DNA from: Dromiciops gliroides
Taxonomy: Eukaryota > Chordata > Mammalia > Microbiotheria > Microbiotheriidae
Direction: 5' to 3'
Assembly: GCF_019393635.1 (NCBI RefSeq)
Contig: NC_057861.1
Span: 661,257,724-661,321,723, forward strand
Length of the DNA: 64,000 nucleotides
The notes below the pieces were generated by a model. It saw only the letters and a list, made by a program, of their open reading frames with translations, was not told the DNA's origin and made no database searches. Position numbers and translations under genes: made by a program. Positions 34,290 through 44,923 of the stretch are shown here, piece after piece (position 1 is the first letter of the stretch; the number at the start of each line of letters is the position of its first letter).

Positions 34290-34560
34290 TCTTTAGTAAT
34301 TTTTTAAAAATTACATGTTTTACTGATCATGTATATTTTTTTCTCTTTTTGCTCATTTAACTCTGAATCAGTTTCTACACAACTTCTCATGTTGCTCATT
34401 ATTTCTTAAAATGTGGTAATATTCTGTTACATGGATATGTTATAGTTGTTTGTCCATACCAAAATCAACATTCAGCCATTTTGTTGCCAATTCTTTCCTA
34501 TTACAAAAATGTTGTTATGAATGTATGGGATCATGGAATCTACAGTTAATGAAGCAATTC
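34290..34560 (-). mobile_element. L1 3' region relic
   Basis: 'gttgtttgtccataccaaaa', 'ccattttgttgccaattctt' and 'tacaaaaatgttgttatgaa' resemble the L1 region at 20290-20390 of the truncated L1. Confidence 0.6.
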
Positions 34561-35129
34561 AAAGAGATTAAAGAACTAATAATGGAAAAAAAATATATAC
34601 TCTGATCATGGACAAAATGCAGTGTTATACTATAATGCATTCACAAAATGCAAGATGTTTGAAACTTGAATTATGCCCATTATTAGAATGGATTTATAAC
34701 TAACTCACTAATTATATATCATAGGATCTCTAAACAATTCATTAAATTTTGTTTAACTTGCCAAAATTACATATCAAAAACTAGGTAATATTTTTTGATA
34801 AATCTTATTTAGTAATGTAAGCCTGTCTTCTTTTACATGTGAAGTCAATATTGTTATAATTAGTTCTATTTCATAATAGCAATTTATGTTGGCAGGATTG
34901 TGATTTCAATTTGAAAATAGAGTAATAGAGAGGTTAATGGCTCCATAGTAATATCGGAAAGTATAGGGGATAAAACTGAGGCCCAAACTGAGACCCCCAC
35001 AAAGAAAGTAGGGCACACTGGTTTTCCCCAGAAATCTGTGGCTTAATACCTACTTCCCGACATGTTTGCCTCTGTTTAATGAAATATGCCTTCCTATATG
35101 CAAGTAGCTCACCACAATATACTTGTGAA
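34561..35129. other. Unrecognised stretch
   Basis: No gene or nameable repeat. Confidence 0.45.
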
Positions 35130-35145
35130 ACCCTGCATGTATTTC

Positions 35146-35312
35146 TTTTCTTTTTCTTTCTTTCTTTCTTTTTTTTGGTGTGACAATTGGGGTTAAGTGA
35201 CTTGCCCAAGGTCACACAGCTAGTAAGTGTCAAGTGTCTGAGGCCAAATTTGAACTCAGGTCCTCCTGACTCCAGGGCTGGTGCTCTATCCACTGCACCA
35301 CCTAGCTACCCC
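35146..35312 (-). mobile_element. tRNA-derived SINE (family A) with perfect duplication
   Basis: Full minus-strand body with a (TTTC)n tail. The perfect 16-bp duplication accctgcatgtatttc lies at 35130-35145 and 35313-35328, so it is a recent insertion. Confidence 0.95.
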
Positions 35313-35449
35313 ACCCTGCATGTATTTCACACCTAAGGGGGTATATAACTGCAGCTTGGATACTTGTTTGGGCTTAAAGAACCAGAAGCCATTCTACTCT
35401 TCCTTATTTCTGAGTGCTGTTTGGATTTCTCCGTCAAAGTCTCCCATAA

Positions 35450-35575
35450 CAGCAGGAGAGAGTAAGGCTGGTGACTCTGCACTGCCCTTCCTCACTTAAA
35501 TCCAATTCATTGCAAGTCATGACATCTGTCATGATCCTCTTAAAGAACAAAGGACAAAGAAAACCAATATAAGTA
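35450..35575 (+). mobile_element. Family B SINE copy
   Basis: 'gagagtaaggctggtgactc', 'cctcacttaaatccaattca', 'ttgcaagtcatgacatctgt' and 'aaagaacaaaggacaaagaa' make this the best family B copy in the window. Confidence 0.85.
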
Positions 35576-35710
35576 CAATATGTGTTAATTGACAAAAAAT
35601 TATAATTTTACTTTAAAAATGTTTTCATTCAATCTCTCTTTCACTCCCTGGATGTATAGATAATAATGCACTGCATCAATTGACACAGCTTGATCCTTTG
35701 AGGTATTCTT

Positions 35711-35881
35711 TTTTTGTTTGTTTGTTGTTTTTTTTTGTTTGTTTTTGGTGAGGCAATTGGGGTTAAGTGACTTGCCCAGGGTCACAAAGCTAATGTGTTA
35801 AGTGTCTGAGGCCAGATTTGAACTCAGGTCCTCCTGACTTCAGGGCTGGTGCTCTATCCACTGCGCCACCTAGTTGCCCTC
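35711..35881 (-). mobile_element. tRNA-derived SINE (family A) with perfect duplication
   Basis: Full body with a (TTTG)n tail. The perfect 16-bp duplication cctttgaggtattctt lies at 35695-35710 and 35882-35897. Confidence 0.95.
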
Positions 35882-35897
35882 CCTTTGAGGTATTCTT

Positions 35898-36216
35898 AAA
35901 GTTCAGTCTTCCTATTAACTAGCCCAGTGCTCCACATGGAGAAAATAATCAACCTGGGCTATGATTGCAACAAAGGGTTCAAGTCTAGTGACTTTGCATA
36001 GTATACCCCACTAGTAAAGAGAATGATTATGCAACACTGCATAGTAGCATGAGAGGATTGATGAGAGCTCAGAACTCAGGATCCTATTTCAGGATTTTTG
36101 CTTTGTAATTTACTACCCATATAACTAAAAACATATGATTAGTTTCTCTTAACTGTAGTATCTTAATCTTTAAATTAGGGAAAATATTCCTCATAGTGTT
36201 CTTTACCTATTTTTCA
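35898..36216. other. Unrecognised; possible MIR at the right end
   Basis: 36090-36210 has weak MIR-like order. No gene. Confidence 0.35.
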
Positions 36217-36220
36217 TTAG

Positions 36221-36577
36221 TGTTAAGGCTAAAATTCTAGCTAAACTGTCTAAAATATCTAATGAGTGGTCGCCAATAAATTATAAGCTTTAGCAAGAGT
36301 TAGACTTTTAAGCATTTATTAAGGAGAATAAGAATTTGGTAAAGAGAGAGAAAAAGGCCTAGATTCCTATCTATTAAAGGGAGAGCACATTTCTAGCTCC
36401 CTTCTCCGCCAGAGTCCAGAGGAAAGAGAGTGAGACCGAGCACCCGTCTCTTCCTTCCTCCTCCCACCAGTCCGCGTCACTTCCTGACTCCTGGTCTTGC
36501 CCTCAAAGACCTTCCCTTCATGGGCAGAACTCTTCTACAGTAAGTATCCAGCAGGTGGCGTTATTCCAATCATTACA
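36221..36577 (-). mobile_element. 3' LTR of the element
   Basis: 357 bp, plus strand tgttaaggctaaaattctag to ccaatcattaca. It carries AATAAATGC in sense and the CTCF core ccagcaggtggcg at 36548-36560. Confidence 0.96.
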
Positions 36578-36587
36578 GTCCCCCCTG
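36578..36587 (-). other. Polypurine tract of the LTR element
   Basis: Sense AGGGGGGAC directly upstream of the 3' LTR, the expected primer for plus-strand DNA. A similar AGGGGGGGACT lies at 37136-37145, a possible internal second tract. Confidence 0.7.
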
Positions 36588-38569
36588 TTGTTCCTCAAGA
36601 AACAAAATGTTTCCTTGACGGAACAGTAAAAAGAATATAATAACTATTGCTAACTAATAATATGTGAACAACAATATAGAAAAGGAAGAGAGGAAAGTTT
36701 TGTCCAGAGGGGCGATTTTTTTTTTTCCTCATGAACCGACGCTTTGACATTAGTCTTGCAAAGGGAGGGCCTCTGCAGAGAATACATGTTACAGATGGTG
36801 TATATTATAACAGAAAGAGAAAAAAAAACAACAAAAAGAACAAATCAAAACTGTTCATTTAAAGTCTCTGAAAGTCTTTTCTCAGATGTCCTCTAGGTGT
36901 AGTCGTAGAATGGAAGTCTCTTCAGGGGTTGATGTGTGGATGCTGGTAATCAGCCAGGAAAATTTCCTACAAAATTGAGCTTAACACAACTTTAAAATAG
37001 CTTTGTCAATAATCAAATCAAACAATGAAAGTTCTCAAAAACATGTCTAAGGGAATTCAGAATCTTAGTTGTTACACATGAAACATATAATAAAACAAAA
37101 ATTGAACCATTCTTTAAAATTATAATATTACTATAGTCCCCCCCTTATGGAGGGTAATTGAGAAGACAATTGCTGCGATATTAATTATTAAAAATAATTT
37201 TTTATCTTTGTTTCATCACTTTTTGCATCATCTGCCTAATTATCCTCATGCCATTATGAGAAATTTAAAAAATCTAATATAATTGGTAACAGGTGTCAAG
37301 GCCAAATTCAACACTGTATTTATCATGACACCTGAGATAATTATGGGGGTTACCATAAAAGAACAGAGAAATGATGGGATATGAGCATTCCCACACTTGA
37401 GCAATATGTACTGCTCATACAGTATGCCAGGCTTAAAATAGGTGAATGGAATATATGTCCATGCCACCGAACATATTGGAAGAAACTGAGTCAGACTTAA
37501 TCAGATGCATGGGATTGAGATGTCCATGGCATCAGGCATATAGGAGGGAGCATAGAAGCCAGGTGTAGAAGTGAGATGGGTGGGATCAATACTTCCAGCC
37601 ATCTGTACAATATTGTGGGGAAAAAGAGAATAAAATATTAAACCAAGAGAATCCAACCTCAACATTTGTCAAAAGCCATTCCCTCGGCCATACCTTGACT
37701 TCATGCATGTCTCCCCTCATGTGACAGTTCAGTGTCTGCTCTTGCATGTATTCCTCTTGTGATTGGATGGCACCTTGGCCAACTGGCATCTGATAACTCA
37801 GAATAAAGGCAATTAATGTCTTAAATGATAAGTTCCCATAATCCAAGTCTCATATGGATTTAAAGTTGAGGATAATAAATGATTGCAAAAAATGTGAATA
37901 CATCTTGACTCAAAATATAATATATAATTATGCAACAATTTCAAATAATACCCTTTTTTTTACTTAGTATACAATTACTTTTGTGAAAAATCAGAACATA
38001 CTTAAATACAAGTTAAAGCACAACAGAATCTCAAAGAACTTTTTTTTTTTGAAAAAAGAAAACTTTTACAAATGTTCCCCTCTTTTTTTTTTTTTTTTGG
38101 GAATATGCTTATCAAAAATAATACTTCTAGAATCAATTTACACTTGCCATGGCAACCAATTTGCCAGGGAAATGCTTTAAAGAGTTTGATCAAATAATCA
38201 GTTGAGGAAAAAAAAATAACAAAAACAAACAACTCAGAATATGGGAGCACAATACTCCTAGAATTAACATTGTATTATGAAATCAAAACCATGTTTCAAA
38301 ATTAGATAGATGAATGAATAGAAGAAAATACACGTGGAATAATAAAAGACAATGAAATTCAAACTAGGGAAATCTAAATGAATATGAATTTAATATTAAT
38401 AAGAGTACTATAAAATATAAACTTGATCACATGACTATAAAAAGCTTTTACAAATATTCTCCTTGTTTTAAAAACTAAGTATAAGACACAATCTCAAAAG
38501 CATGAAAATCTCTATGAAAATAAACCCATACCATTAATTTCAAAATGTATATGTAATAGCATAGAAATC
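36588..38569 (-). other. Internal region of the LTR element, no clear gene
   Basis: AT-rich, with short minus-strand frames at 37846-37586 (86 codons) and 37467-37246 (73 codons, hydrophobic in its second half, about 20 residues of I, V, L and T). A stop separates them. They could be remnants of an envelope-like gene, since they sit upstream of the 3' LTR and one has a membrane-like segment. I see no decisive motif. Confidence 0.4.
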
Positions 38570-39460
38570 CTATGTAACCTCTGAACTGATACTATTAATA
38601 ATCTGAGTGAATTTAGAACACTTTTGATTCCGATATCTAATATCCCCAATACTCATATCAATACCTTGCTGCTTACTTCTACATTTCTGTAAAATATATA
38701 CCCTTCCATGGCAAAAGAAGCGGAGTCTTGAACTATGTTGATGATTGTCATTCTTATTCGGCTTAAGTTTTTCTTCTTTAACCCCTCTATATTGTCTGTC
38801 AGCCTTTTCACCATACAAATGCTTTATAAGATTACTAATTAAAGACAAAAGCAGGTTAGCAAAATTATGAACAAAACGAGCATATCTGGAATTTAAAGGG
38901 TTTTCTAAAGTTGTCTCAGAAGCACAGCCAGGCTGGGGAAGGGGTGAGCCTGAAGCTGCAAATGCAGTTAGAGAAAGTTGAGCATGCGCATTAGATCTTT
39001 GGAAAGCAATGGGCTGGGCCATGGGAGGAGTAGAGGGTGGGGTTTGGAGAGGAGGGGAGGGACCAGAGCAATTAGAATCAGACTTAATTTTGAACTCAGG
39101 CCTGGATTCCTCTTCCCCCACTTTGCCTCCAGGTGCTAGGGGATTAAAAGCTTCTAGAGGGTGGGTCATTGCCTCCAGGCATGCAAAATTAAAGCAACAA
39201 TTAGTGTTAGAACTGGGAAAAGCTGCAGGAATCTCTTCAGGTTTCTCTGAAAAAGCATGGTTGGGAGAGGGGGAGATATTTCCTTGTGTGAGTAAGTTGC
39301 TGGCTCTTTTAACAAAAAGAAAAAGAAAAATAGAAAATCCACAAAAACAAAGCATTAACATGATCTTATCTCCCATTTGTCTGGTTAAACAGACTAAAAT
39401 CAAAAATAGGGTAATTAGGGAGTTTAAAAGGTCCATTCGAAAAAATTTAAAGGAAAACAC
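38570..39460 (-). CDS. Uncharacterised 296-codon frame in the LTR element
   Basis: The longest open frame of the element starts at the ATG at 39460, about 110 bp inside the 5' LTR, where gag would normally begin. The first 55 residues hold two hydrophobic stretches (SLITLFLILVCL and IMLMLCFCGFSIFLFLFV), suggesting membrane insertion. Residues about 115-175 are rich in P, S and Q. The C-terminal third is basic and cysteine-containing (RFFCHGRVYILQKCRSKQQ). There is no zinc knuckle, major homology region or protease motif. It may be a degraded or replaced leader/gag region, or non-coding sequence open by chance. An antisense frame of 159 codons overlaps it (39009-39488). Confidence 0.4.
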   Translation of the reverse strand: MFSFKFFRMDLLNSLITLFLILVCLTRQMGDKIMLMLCFCGFSIFLFLFVKRASNLLTQGNISPSPNHAFSEKPEEIPAAFPSSNTNCCFNFACLEAMTHPLEAFNPLAPGGKVGEEESRPEFKIKSDSNCSGPSPPLQTPPSTPPMAQPIAFQRSNAHAQLSLTAFAASGSPLPQPGCASETTLENPLNSRYARFVHNFANLLLSLISNLIKHLYGEKADRQYRGVKEEKLKPNKNDNHQHSSRLRFFCHGRVYILQKCRSKQQGIDMSIGDIRYRNQKCSKFTQIINSISSEVT

Positions 39461-39523
39461 AGCCAGTACACCAGTACTTAGCAGTTAAAGGGAGAGGGAG
39501 GGGAAATTTCTTACCCAACCAGA

Positions 39524-39567
39524 AGATCAGAAGACTGAGGGTTAGCTTTCCTCTTCGTGGTCAGCCA
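39524..39567 (-). other. Primer-binding region resembling tRNA-Arg over about 44 nt
   Basis: In sense, TGGCTGACCACGAAG follows the 5' LTR by two bases. On the plus strand, 39524-39567 resembles the 3' half of eukaryotic tRNA-Arg (TCG/CCG isoacceptor, remembered sequence). GATCAGAAGA, TGAGGGTT and CTTCGTGGTC, then GCCA, are all in the right order, with small insertions in the T-loop part and one extra A before GCCA. Retroviral primer-binding sites normally match only 18 nt. Confidence 0.75.
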
Positions 39568-39569
39568 TC

Positions 39570-39926
39570 TGTTAAGGCTAAAATTCTAGCTAAACTGTCT
39601 AAAATATCTAATGAGTGGTCGCCAATAAATTATAAGCTTTAGCAAGAGTTAGACTTTTAAGCATTTATTAAGGAGAATAAGAATTTGGTAAAGAGAGAGA
39701 AAAAGGCCTAGATTTCTATCTATTAAAGGGAGAGCACATTTCTAGCTCCCTTCTCCGCCAGAGTCCAGAGGAAAGAGAGTGAGACCGAGCGCCCGTCTCT
39801 TCCTTCCTCCTCCCACCAGTCCGCGTCACTTCCTGACTCCTGGTCTTGCCCTCAAAGACCTTCCCTTCATGGGCAGAACTCTTCTACAGTAAGTATCCAG
39901 CAGGTGGCGTTATTCCAATCGTTACA
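39570..39926 (-). mobile_element. 5' LTR of the element
   Basis: 357 bp, identical to the left LTR except at three positions. It carries the CTCF core ccagcaggtggcg at 39897-39909. Confidence 0.96.
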
Positions 39927-40165
39927 TTAGACAGGTTGTTTGCTTTCATCCAATTCCCCATATGTGGTCTGAATTTTTCTCTTTGTTTGCAGTCACAAAG
40001 ATTTACGGACTGTTTAAAAGCTGGTTTTGAGGCATCAGAATAGTGTTATTGGCATACCATTGGAATACTATTATAGAGTGGTATAGTACACTGGATCTGG
40101 TCTTGGAAAATCATTGTCTCTAATGTGAAGGTGAACAACACACTTCACTTTTCTAGGCCTAATTT
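39927..40165. other. Flank with MIR-like relic
   Basis: 40055-40150 follows MIR order ('cactggatctggtcttggaa', 'ttcacttttctaggcctaat'). No gene. Confidence 0.45.
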
Positions 40166-40167
40166 AA

Positions 40168-40810
<643 letters not shown>

Positions 40811-40965
40811 AGGGGCAGCTAGGTGGTGCAGTGGATAAAGCACTGGCCCTGGATTCAAGAGTACCTGAGTTCAAATCTGCCTCAGACACTTGACACATAC
40901 TAGCTGTGTGACCATGGGCAAGTCACTTAACCCTCATTGCCCCACCAGAAAAACAAACAAACAAA
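40811..40965 (+). mobile_element. tRNA-derived SINE (family A)
   Basis: 'aggggcagctaggtggtgca', 'gagttcaaatctgcctcaga' and 'catgggcaagtcacttaacc', with a (AAAC)n tail. Confidence 0.94.
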
Positions 40966-41084
40966 CAAATATGACCAGAGTGTTAATGCAATGCGGCCAT
41001 TCCTGTCAGAACTTATACTTGGCTCTAGGTAGGCCTCTCTATTACTCTTATAACAATCAATTCTGAAAGTATTTAGAGACTTTT

Positions 41085-41625
41085 TAAAGTATGAACTTGA
41101 TAAATGGCTGAACAAATTGTGCTATAAGAATGTAAAGTATATTGCGGCATAAGATGACAGATGTGGAATGTTCAGGGAAACACAGGCAGACATATGGACT
41201 GATGCAAAGTGAAGTAGACAGAAGCAGGAACACAATATGTACAATAACTGCAATAATATAAATGAAAAAAAGTGCCAAAAGGATGTAAAATGCGATGTCA
41301 TTTTACTGGCCAATCCTGATCCTAGAGAAAAGTAAGGAAATTGAGTTTACCACTGAGTTTGACGTGTGAAGTTGCACTGCCATATATCTTTCTTACAGGA
41401 TAACTAGGCTGTCTTCTATTTCTTGGAACAATGGGGGAATCTGAGAGCAGAATGATGGATATGCTGTCAGACATTGTGGCTATGTCAGATGTTCTGGCTT
41501 AACTTATCCTTGTTACAAAGGAAAGCTTACTGGGTGAATGGAGGTGGTGTATGTAGAAGTGCTTGATGTGAAAACCAAAAGGTGTCGATGAAATATGAAG
41601 AAAAAAAATGGCATAATGGGAGCCT
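41085..41625 (+). mobile_element. L1 3' end relic
   Basis: 'gctgaacaaattgtgctata', 'actgatgcaaagtgaagtag' and 'cacaatatgtacaataactg' are end-of-ORF2/3'UTR sequence. 'gatgtgaaaaccaaaaggtg' is close to the L1 terminus. The copy is 5'-truncated. Confidence 0.75.
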
Positions 41626-44055
41626 ATTTCTTTTAGAAGTGCTATTAACATTACCAAAAAAACCAAACCAAAGAAGTGCTATTAACCAACTCAAAAAAGA
41701 GTTCCACAGGAGGAAGGCTAAACAACATGATCAGGGCACTGGCTGGGAAAAAATTCAAAATTCAACCAAAATTTAAAAAATAATAATATTTAAACCTTTT
41801 AAAACGTTAAACATCTAATATTTTCATTGTACATTGCTAGGCATTATTGGGAATGAAAATAACAATAGCATTTCCTGCCCTCAAGGATATTTCACTTTGC
41901 CTGACCATTTTATATGAGTTTAAGAATTTTTTAAATTAATAAATCATTTTTTTAAGCATAGAAGAATATATAACAACCTCTGAAGTTGACTTGGTTTCCT
42001 TCTCTTCAGTTTTAGGAAATTTATTTCAAATAATCAGTTGGGAGCTGAGTCACAATCACTGAGCCCTAGTTAGGAAAAAAATTCTGAATTTCTAGGCAGA
42101 GTTTGGGATTTCTGCCTAATCTCTATCTCTATCTCTGGTTACCCATGGCTTCTTAGGGGTTTAGGCAAAATTTACTTTACAGGAAATATTTTGAAAATGA
42201 AACAGTATAATGTATGTGGTCAGACAGGTATCAGAAGAGAAGTTAAGTGTACCTTTAGACCTGTTCTTGGGGCTTCCCTTAGCCTGGATGCTTCTCTCTG
42301 TGATGACTTATAGAATCTTTGCAGTCTCCTTTTCCCACCACATCTCAGTCCTCTCTTCACTCCATGCTTGCTCCAACCTCTTGAATCCAGAAGCTCAGAA
42401 TCTTTTCTATGAGGTAGCTTCTTTCCTTTTATACAAAGTACATAGGATCTGGACCAGTCTTTCATGAAATGACTTTGGTTGATTCAAAGGCTTGTACAGG
42501 TTCTACTCAAACTTACTTCTCATTTAATTTAAAAAAATGTACTTAATCAAGTTATCAGAGCCAAATGGAATAGTTTTGACCCCACCCTTAGACTCTATCC
42601 CAGTGTTAATTTTTCCTGCCTTTAGTGAATCTACTGGATTTTGTTTGGCAAATGCTAAATCTTGGATAGTTCTTTCGTGACTTGCCAGGTTTCTGCATTA
42701 TGTGATTTGAAGATTTTTTGTGGGACAGTTAATAACCAAATTCAGTAATTAATGTTCTTCTGTTTCCACAAGATTTAAATTTCTACTATAGAGGAAATCA
42801 CAGTCATCTGTATAGTGAGATGGCTATCCCTCTTCCTGAATCTGGGAGAAATACAATTCTCAGTGTCTTCAGAAACATAACACTCCTTTTTAAAGAAGAT
42901 AGTCCAAAACTTGTTGGCATGACTAATATATTCATGGTATTATTACATGAGCAGGTCATGCAAAATAGATTAATTTTCTGGCAACAGATAAAATATAATT
43001 TAGAAACTACATGAAACATACATGATGTTAATACAAAACAAATAGGTGTACAATAAAGAAAATAAAACAAGAACAAGAATGAGTTAATAGATGCATCACT
43101 GAACAGATGTAATTTCACACAAGGTACACATTCTAAGAGGAAAAGTTAGCATTATCATCTGATTATGTGTATAACTGTTTCCCTAGTTTCACCTAGGACA
43201 TTGTAAGTTAGGTTGATTACTAGTCAGATAACCCTTGCTCTTCTATGACCTGTTAATATATTTACTCTTCTACCATGATCCTAACCTAACCATCCTAAAT
43301 TTGAGTTTACAGAGAACCGAGACCATGTAGCAGTGTTAGTTTTTAAGACACAGTATAGAAAGTCTTTTTTCATATGAAACATCTGTTTGAATCACTGCCT
43401 TGATCAGGCAGACTTGGTATAATTAGTTGGTGATCTCTTTGGTTTGAGTCCACCAAGATGAATATTCATCTGTCTCAATGTGCACATCAGGGAACCCAAC
43501 TAATTCACTTATTGGCAATATATGATGGCAGTGGATTCTCTTTGCAGATCCCTCTCCAGACTCAGACTGTTTTATAAGCATGCACTCTCAAGTGTAGTGT
43601 AGTTTTCTAACAGTCTGCTAATTTGTGTGTCCTGTGACCCCCAAGATTTCTCAACAAAAGTGTCACTTCACTGAAGGTACTGACAATGAACTTAGGAATC
43701 ATATTATTGTTTCTTCTAATGTATGTGTGGACAGAAGTTGCAGCAAGGTGATAGCTTTCGTTATCTTCTTTCATAGTCAAGAAATATACTAGTTGTAAGT
43801 TCTTGCAGTATTCCCATATTTAGAGACACCAAAACACAAATCAATAGGTGGGACATGGCTTATGTCCAAACCTCAGTAAATGAAGTATAAAAGAACAGTG
43901 GCATAAGTTCCAGTGCAGTAGTATGCATGTACCAGAAAAGCTACATGCTGCCTACACTGAGATTGTTGTTCTAGTCTCAGTAAACCTAATCTGTTTAATG
44001 AGAAGTCAGGTCTATTTTCCCTCCTTATTGGTATATTGTTGACATACTCAGCAAA
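41626..44055. other. Unrecognised stretch
   Basis: About 2.4 kb. 41830-41900 has a short old-repeat phrase ('cctgccctcaaggatatttc'). Frames of 64-104 codons at 42210-43118 lie on both strands and match nothing. No splice-flanked exon was evident. Confidence 0.4.
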
Positions 44056-44059
44056 TTTT

Positions 44060-44740
44060 CCCCCCATAGTAGGCTTCTGCCAGTCATGGATGACCATGGA
44101 TCAGCGCCTTGAAGAGCCACAGGCCACCGTGTGGCTGTGCAGTCTGATAAAGGAGCCACAGCTCCTGCGACAACGAGGACATCGGAAAACTGCGCTCTCT
44201 GTTGCCCGTCGGTTCCTGCGTCTCATTCGTTTTTCTTCCTCCAGAGCTTGAAGCCCCATCTCAGCTGCATGCAAGCTGCTCCTGAGTACTGAATTCCAGC
44301 AGGCGCCGTCCTTGACCATGTCCTCCCAGCTGCCGGTGTCTATTCCCAGAGCCCTCAAGTCTCGCTTGCATACATCTCTGTATCGAAGCTGGGGGCATCC
44401 AGCAGGTCTTTGGCCTGAGGCTAACTTGCCATAGAGTAGGTCTTTAGGAATGCACCCATCTCTCATGCAGTGCACATGATGGAGCCAGTGCAGCCATCTT
44501 TGTTTCAGTAGCATGTAGATGCTCGGAAGTTGTGCGCATCTGACCAAGATATGCCAAGGTTGCACAGAAGGTAGTGCATGTGGAAGCTGTTAAGCTTCTT
44601 CTCTTGTCTAGTGTATGCAGTCCATGTTTCGCTGCCATACAGTAAGGTACTCAGGACGCATGCTCTGGAATCCAATAAAAACCCATGCAATAAGAGGAAA
44701 GACCTTAGGATTTCCCCTACCACTTCATCACAGGCTATAT
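44060..44740 (-). pseudogene. GC-rich C-terminal fragment of a non-L1 non-LTR retrotransposon polyprotein
   Basis: Two minus-strand frames join this fragment. 44723-44505 contains VLSTLLYGSETWTAYTRQEK. 44565-44101 contains LHHVHCMRDGCIPKDLLYGK, GCPQLRYRDVCKRDLRALGI and a terminal CPRCRRSCGSF...LHSH zinc-finger-like motif. 'LLYGSETW' and 'RPQLRYKDVCKRDL'-type blocks are typical of the region after reverse transcriptase in a widespread animal non-LTR family, clade not resolved here. The start and most of the polymerase are missing. A frameshift near 44505-44565 breaks it, yet the last 154 codons are open. Base composition is clearly richer in GC than the flanks. Confidence 0.82.
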
Positions 44741-44908
44741 GGACACAGAAAAATAGCCTTTATTCTTGTCCTTTTCATTTGTTATTTTCTGTTCTAAATT
44801 AAGCCAGTAGACTTGCTGACCTTCCTCAGCAGAGTAAGCCACAAGAATTCATGCCAGTTGTTTTTTTTTATTTTCTTTACCCAGCACTGCATTAAAGCCC
44901 TGAGAAGC
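44741..44908. other. Unrecognised short stretch
   Basis: Nothing recognised between the retrotransposon fragment and the next L1 end. Confidence 0.4.
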
Positions 44909-44923
44909 AAAAGAACTATTTTT

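Larger units (their letters stand above)
36221..39926 (-). mobile_element. Complete LTR element (endogenous retrovirus-like), young, non-autonomous
   Basis: Two 357-bp LTRs (36221-36577 and 39570-39926) enclose 2992 bp. They start TG and end CA, differ at three positions, and the element is flanked by the 4-bp duplication TTAG (36217-36220 and 39927-39930). In sense (minus) orientation a primer-binding region follows the right LTR after 2 nt. A polypurine tract, 'aggggggac', abuts the left LTR. I see no gag, protease, polymerase or integrase domain. The largest frame is 296 codons next to the 5' LTR. The internal length is far below an autonomous provirus, so mobilisation in trans is likely (inference). 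At an assumed 2e-9 substitutions per site per year, three differences would suggest about 2 million years. Confidence 0.95.

Noticed and set aside
30691-35881. Regular recurrence of similar 150-bp units, considered as a CRISPR-like or satellite array
   Set aside because: The spacing is irregular, each unit has its own target duplication and tail, and they are SINEs in a vertebrate genome.
39009-39488. 159-codon plus-strand frame antisense to the 296-codon frame of the LTR element
   Set aside because: It overlaps on the opposite strand in a GC-richer patch, has no motif, and runs against the element's transcription. Probably a shadow frame.
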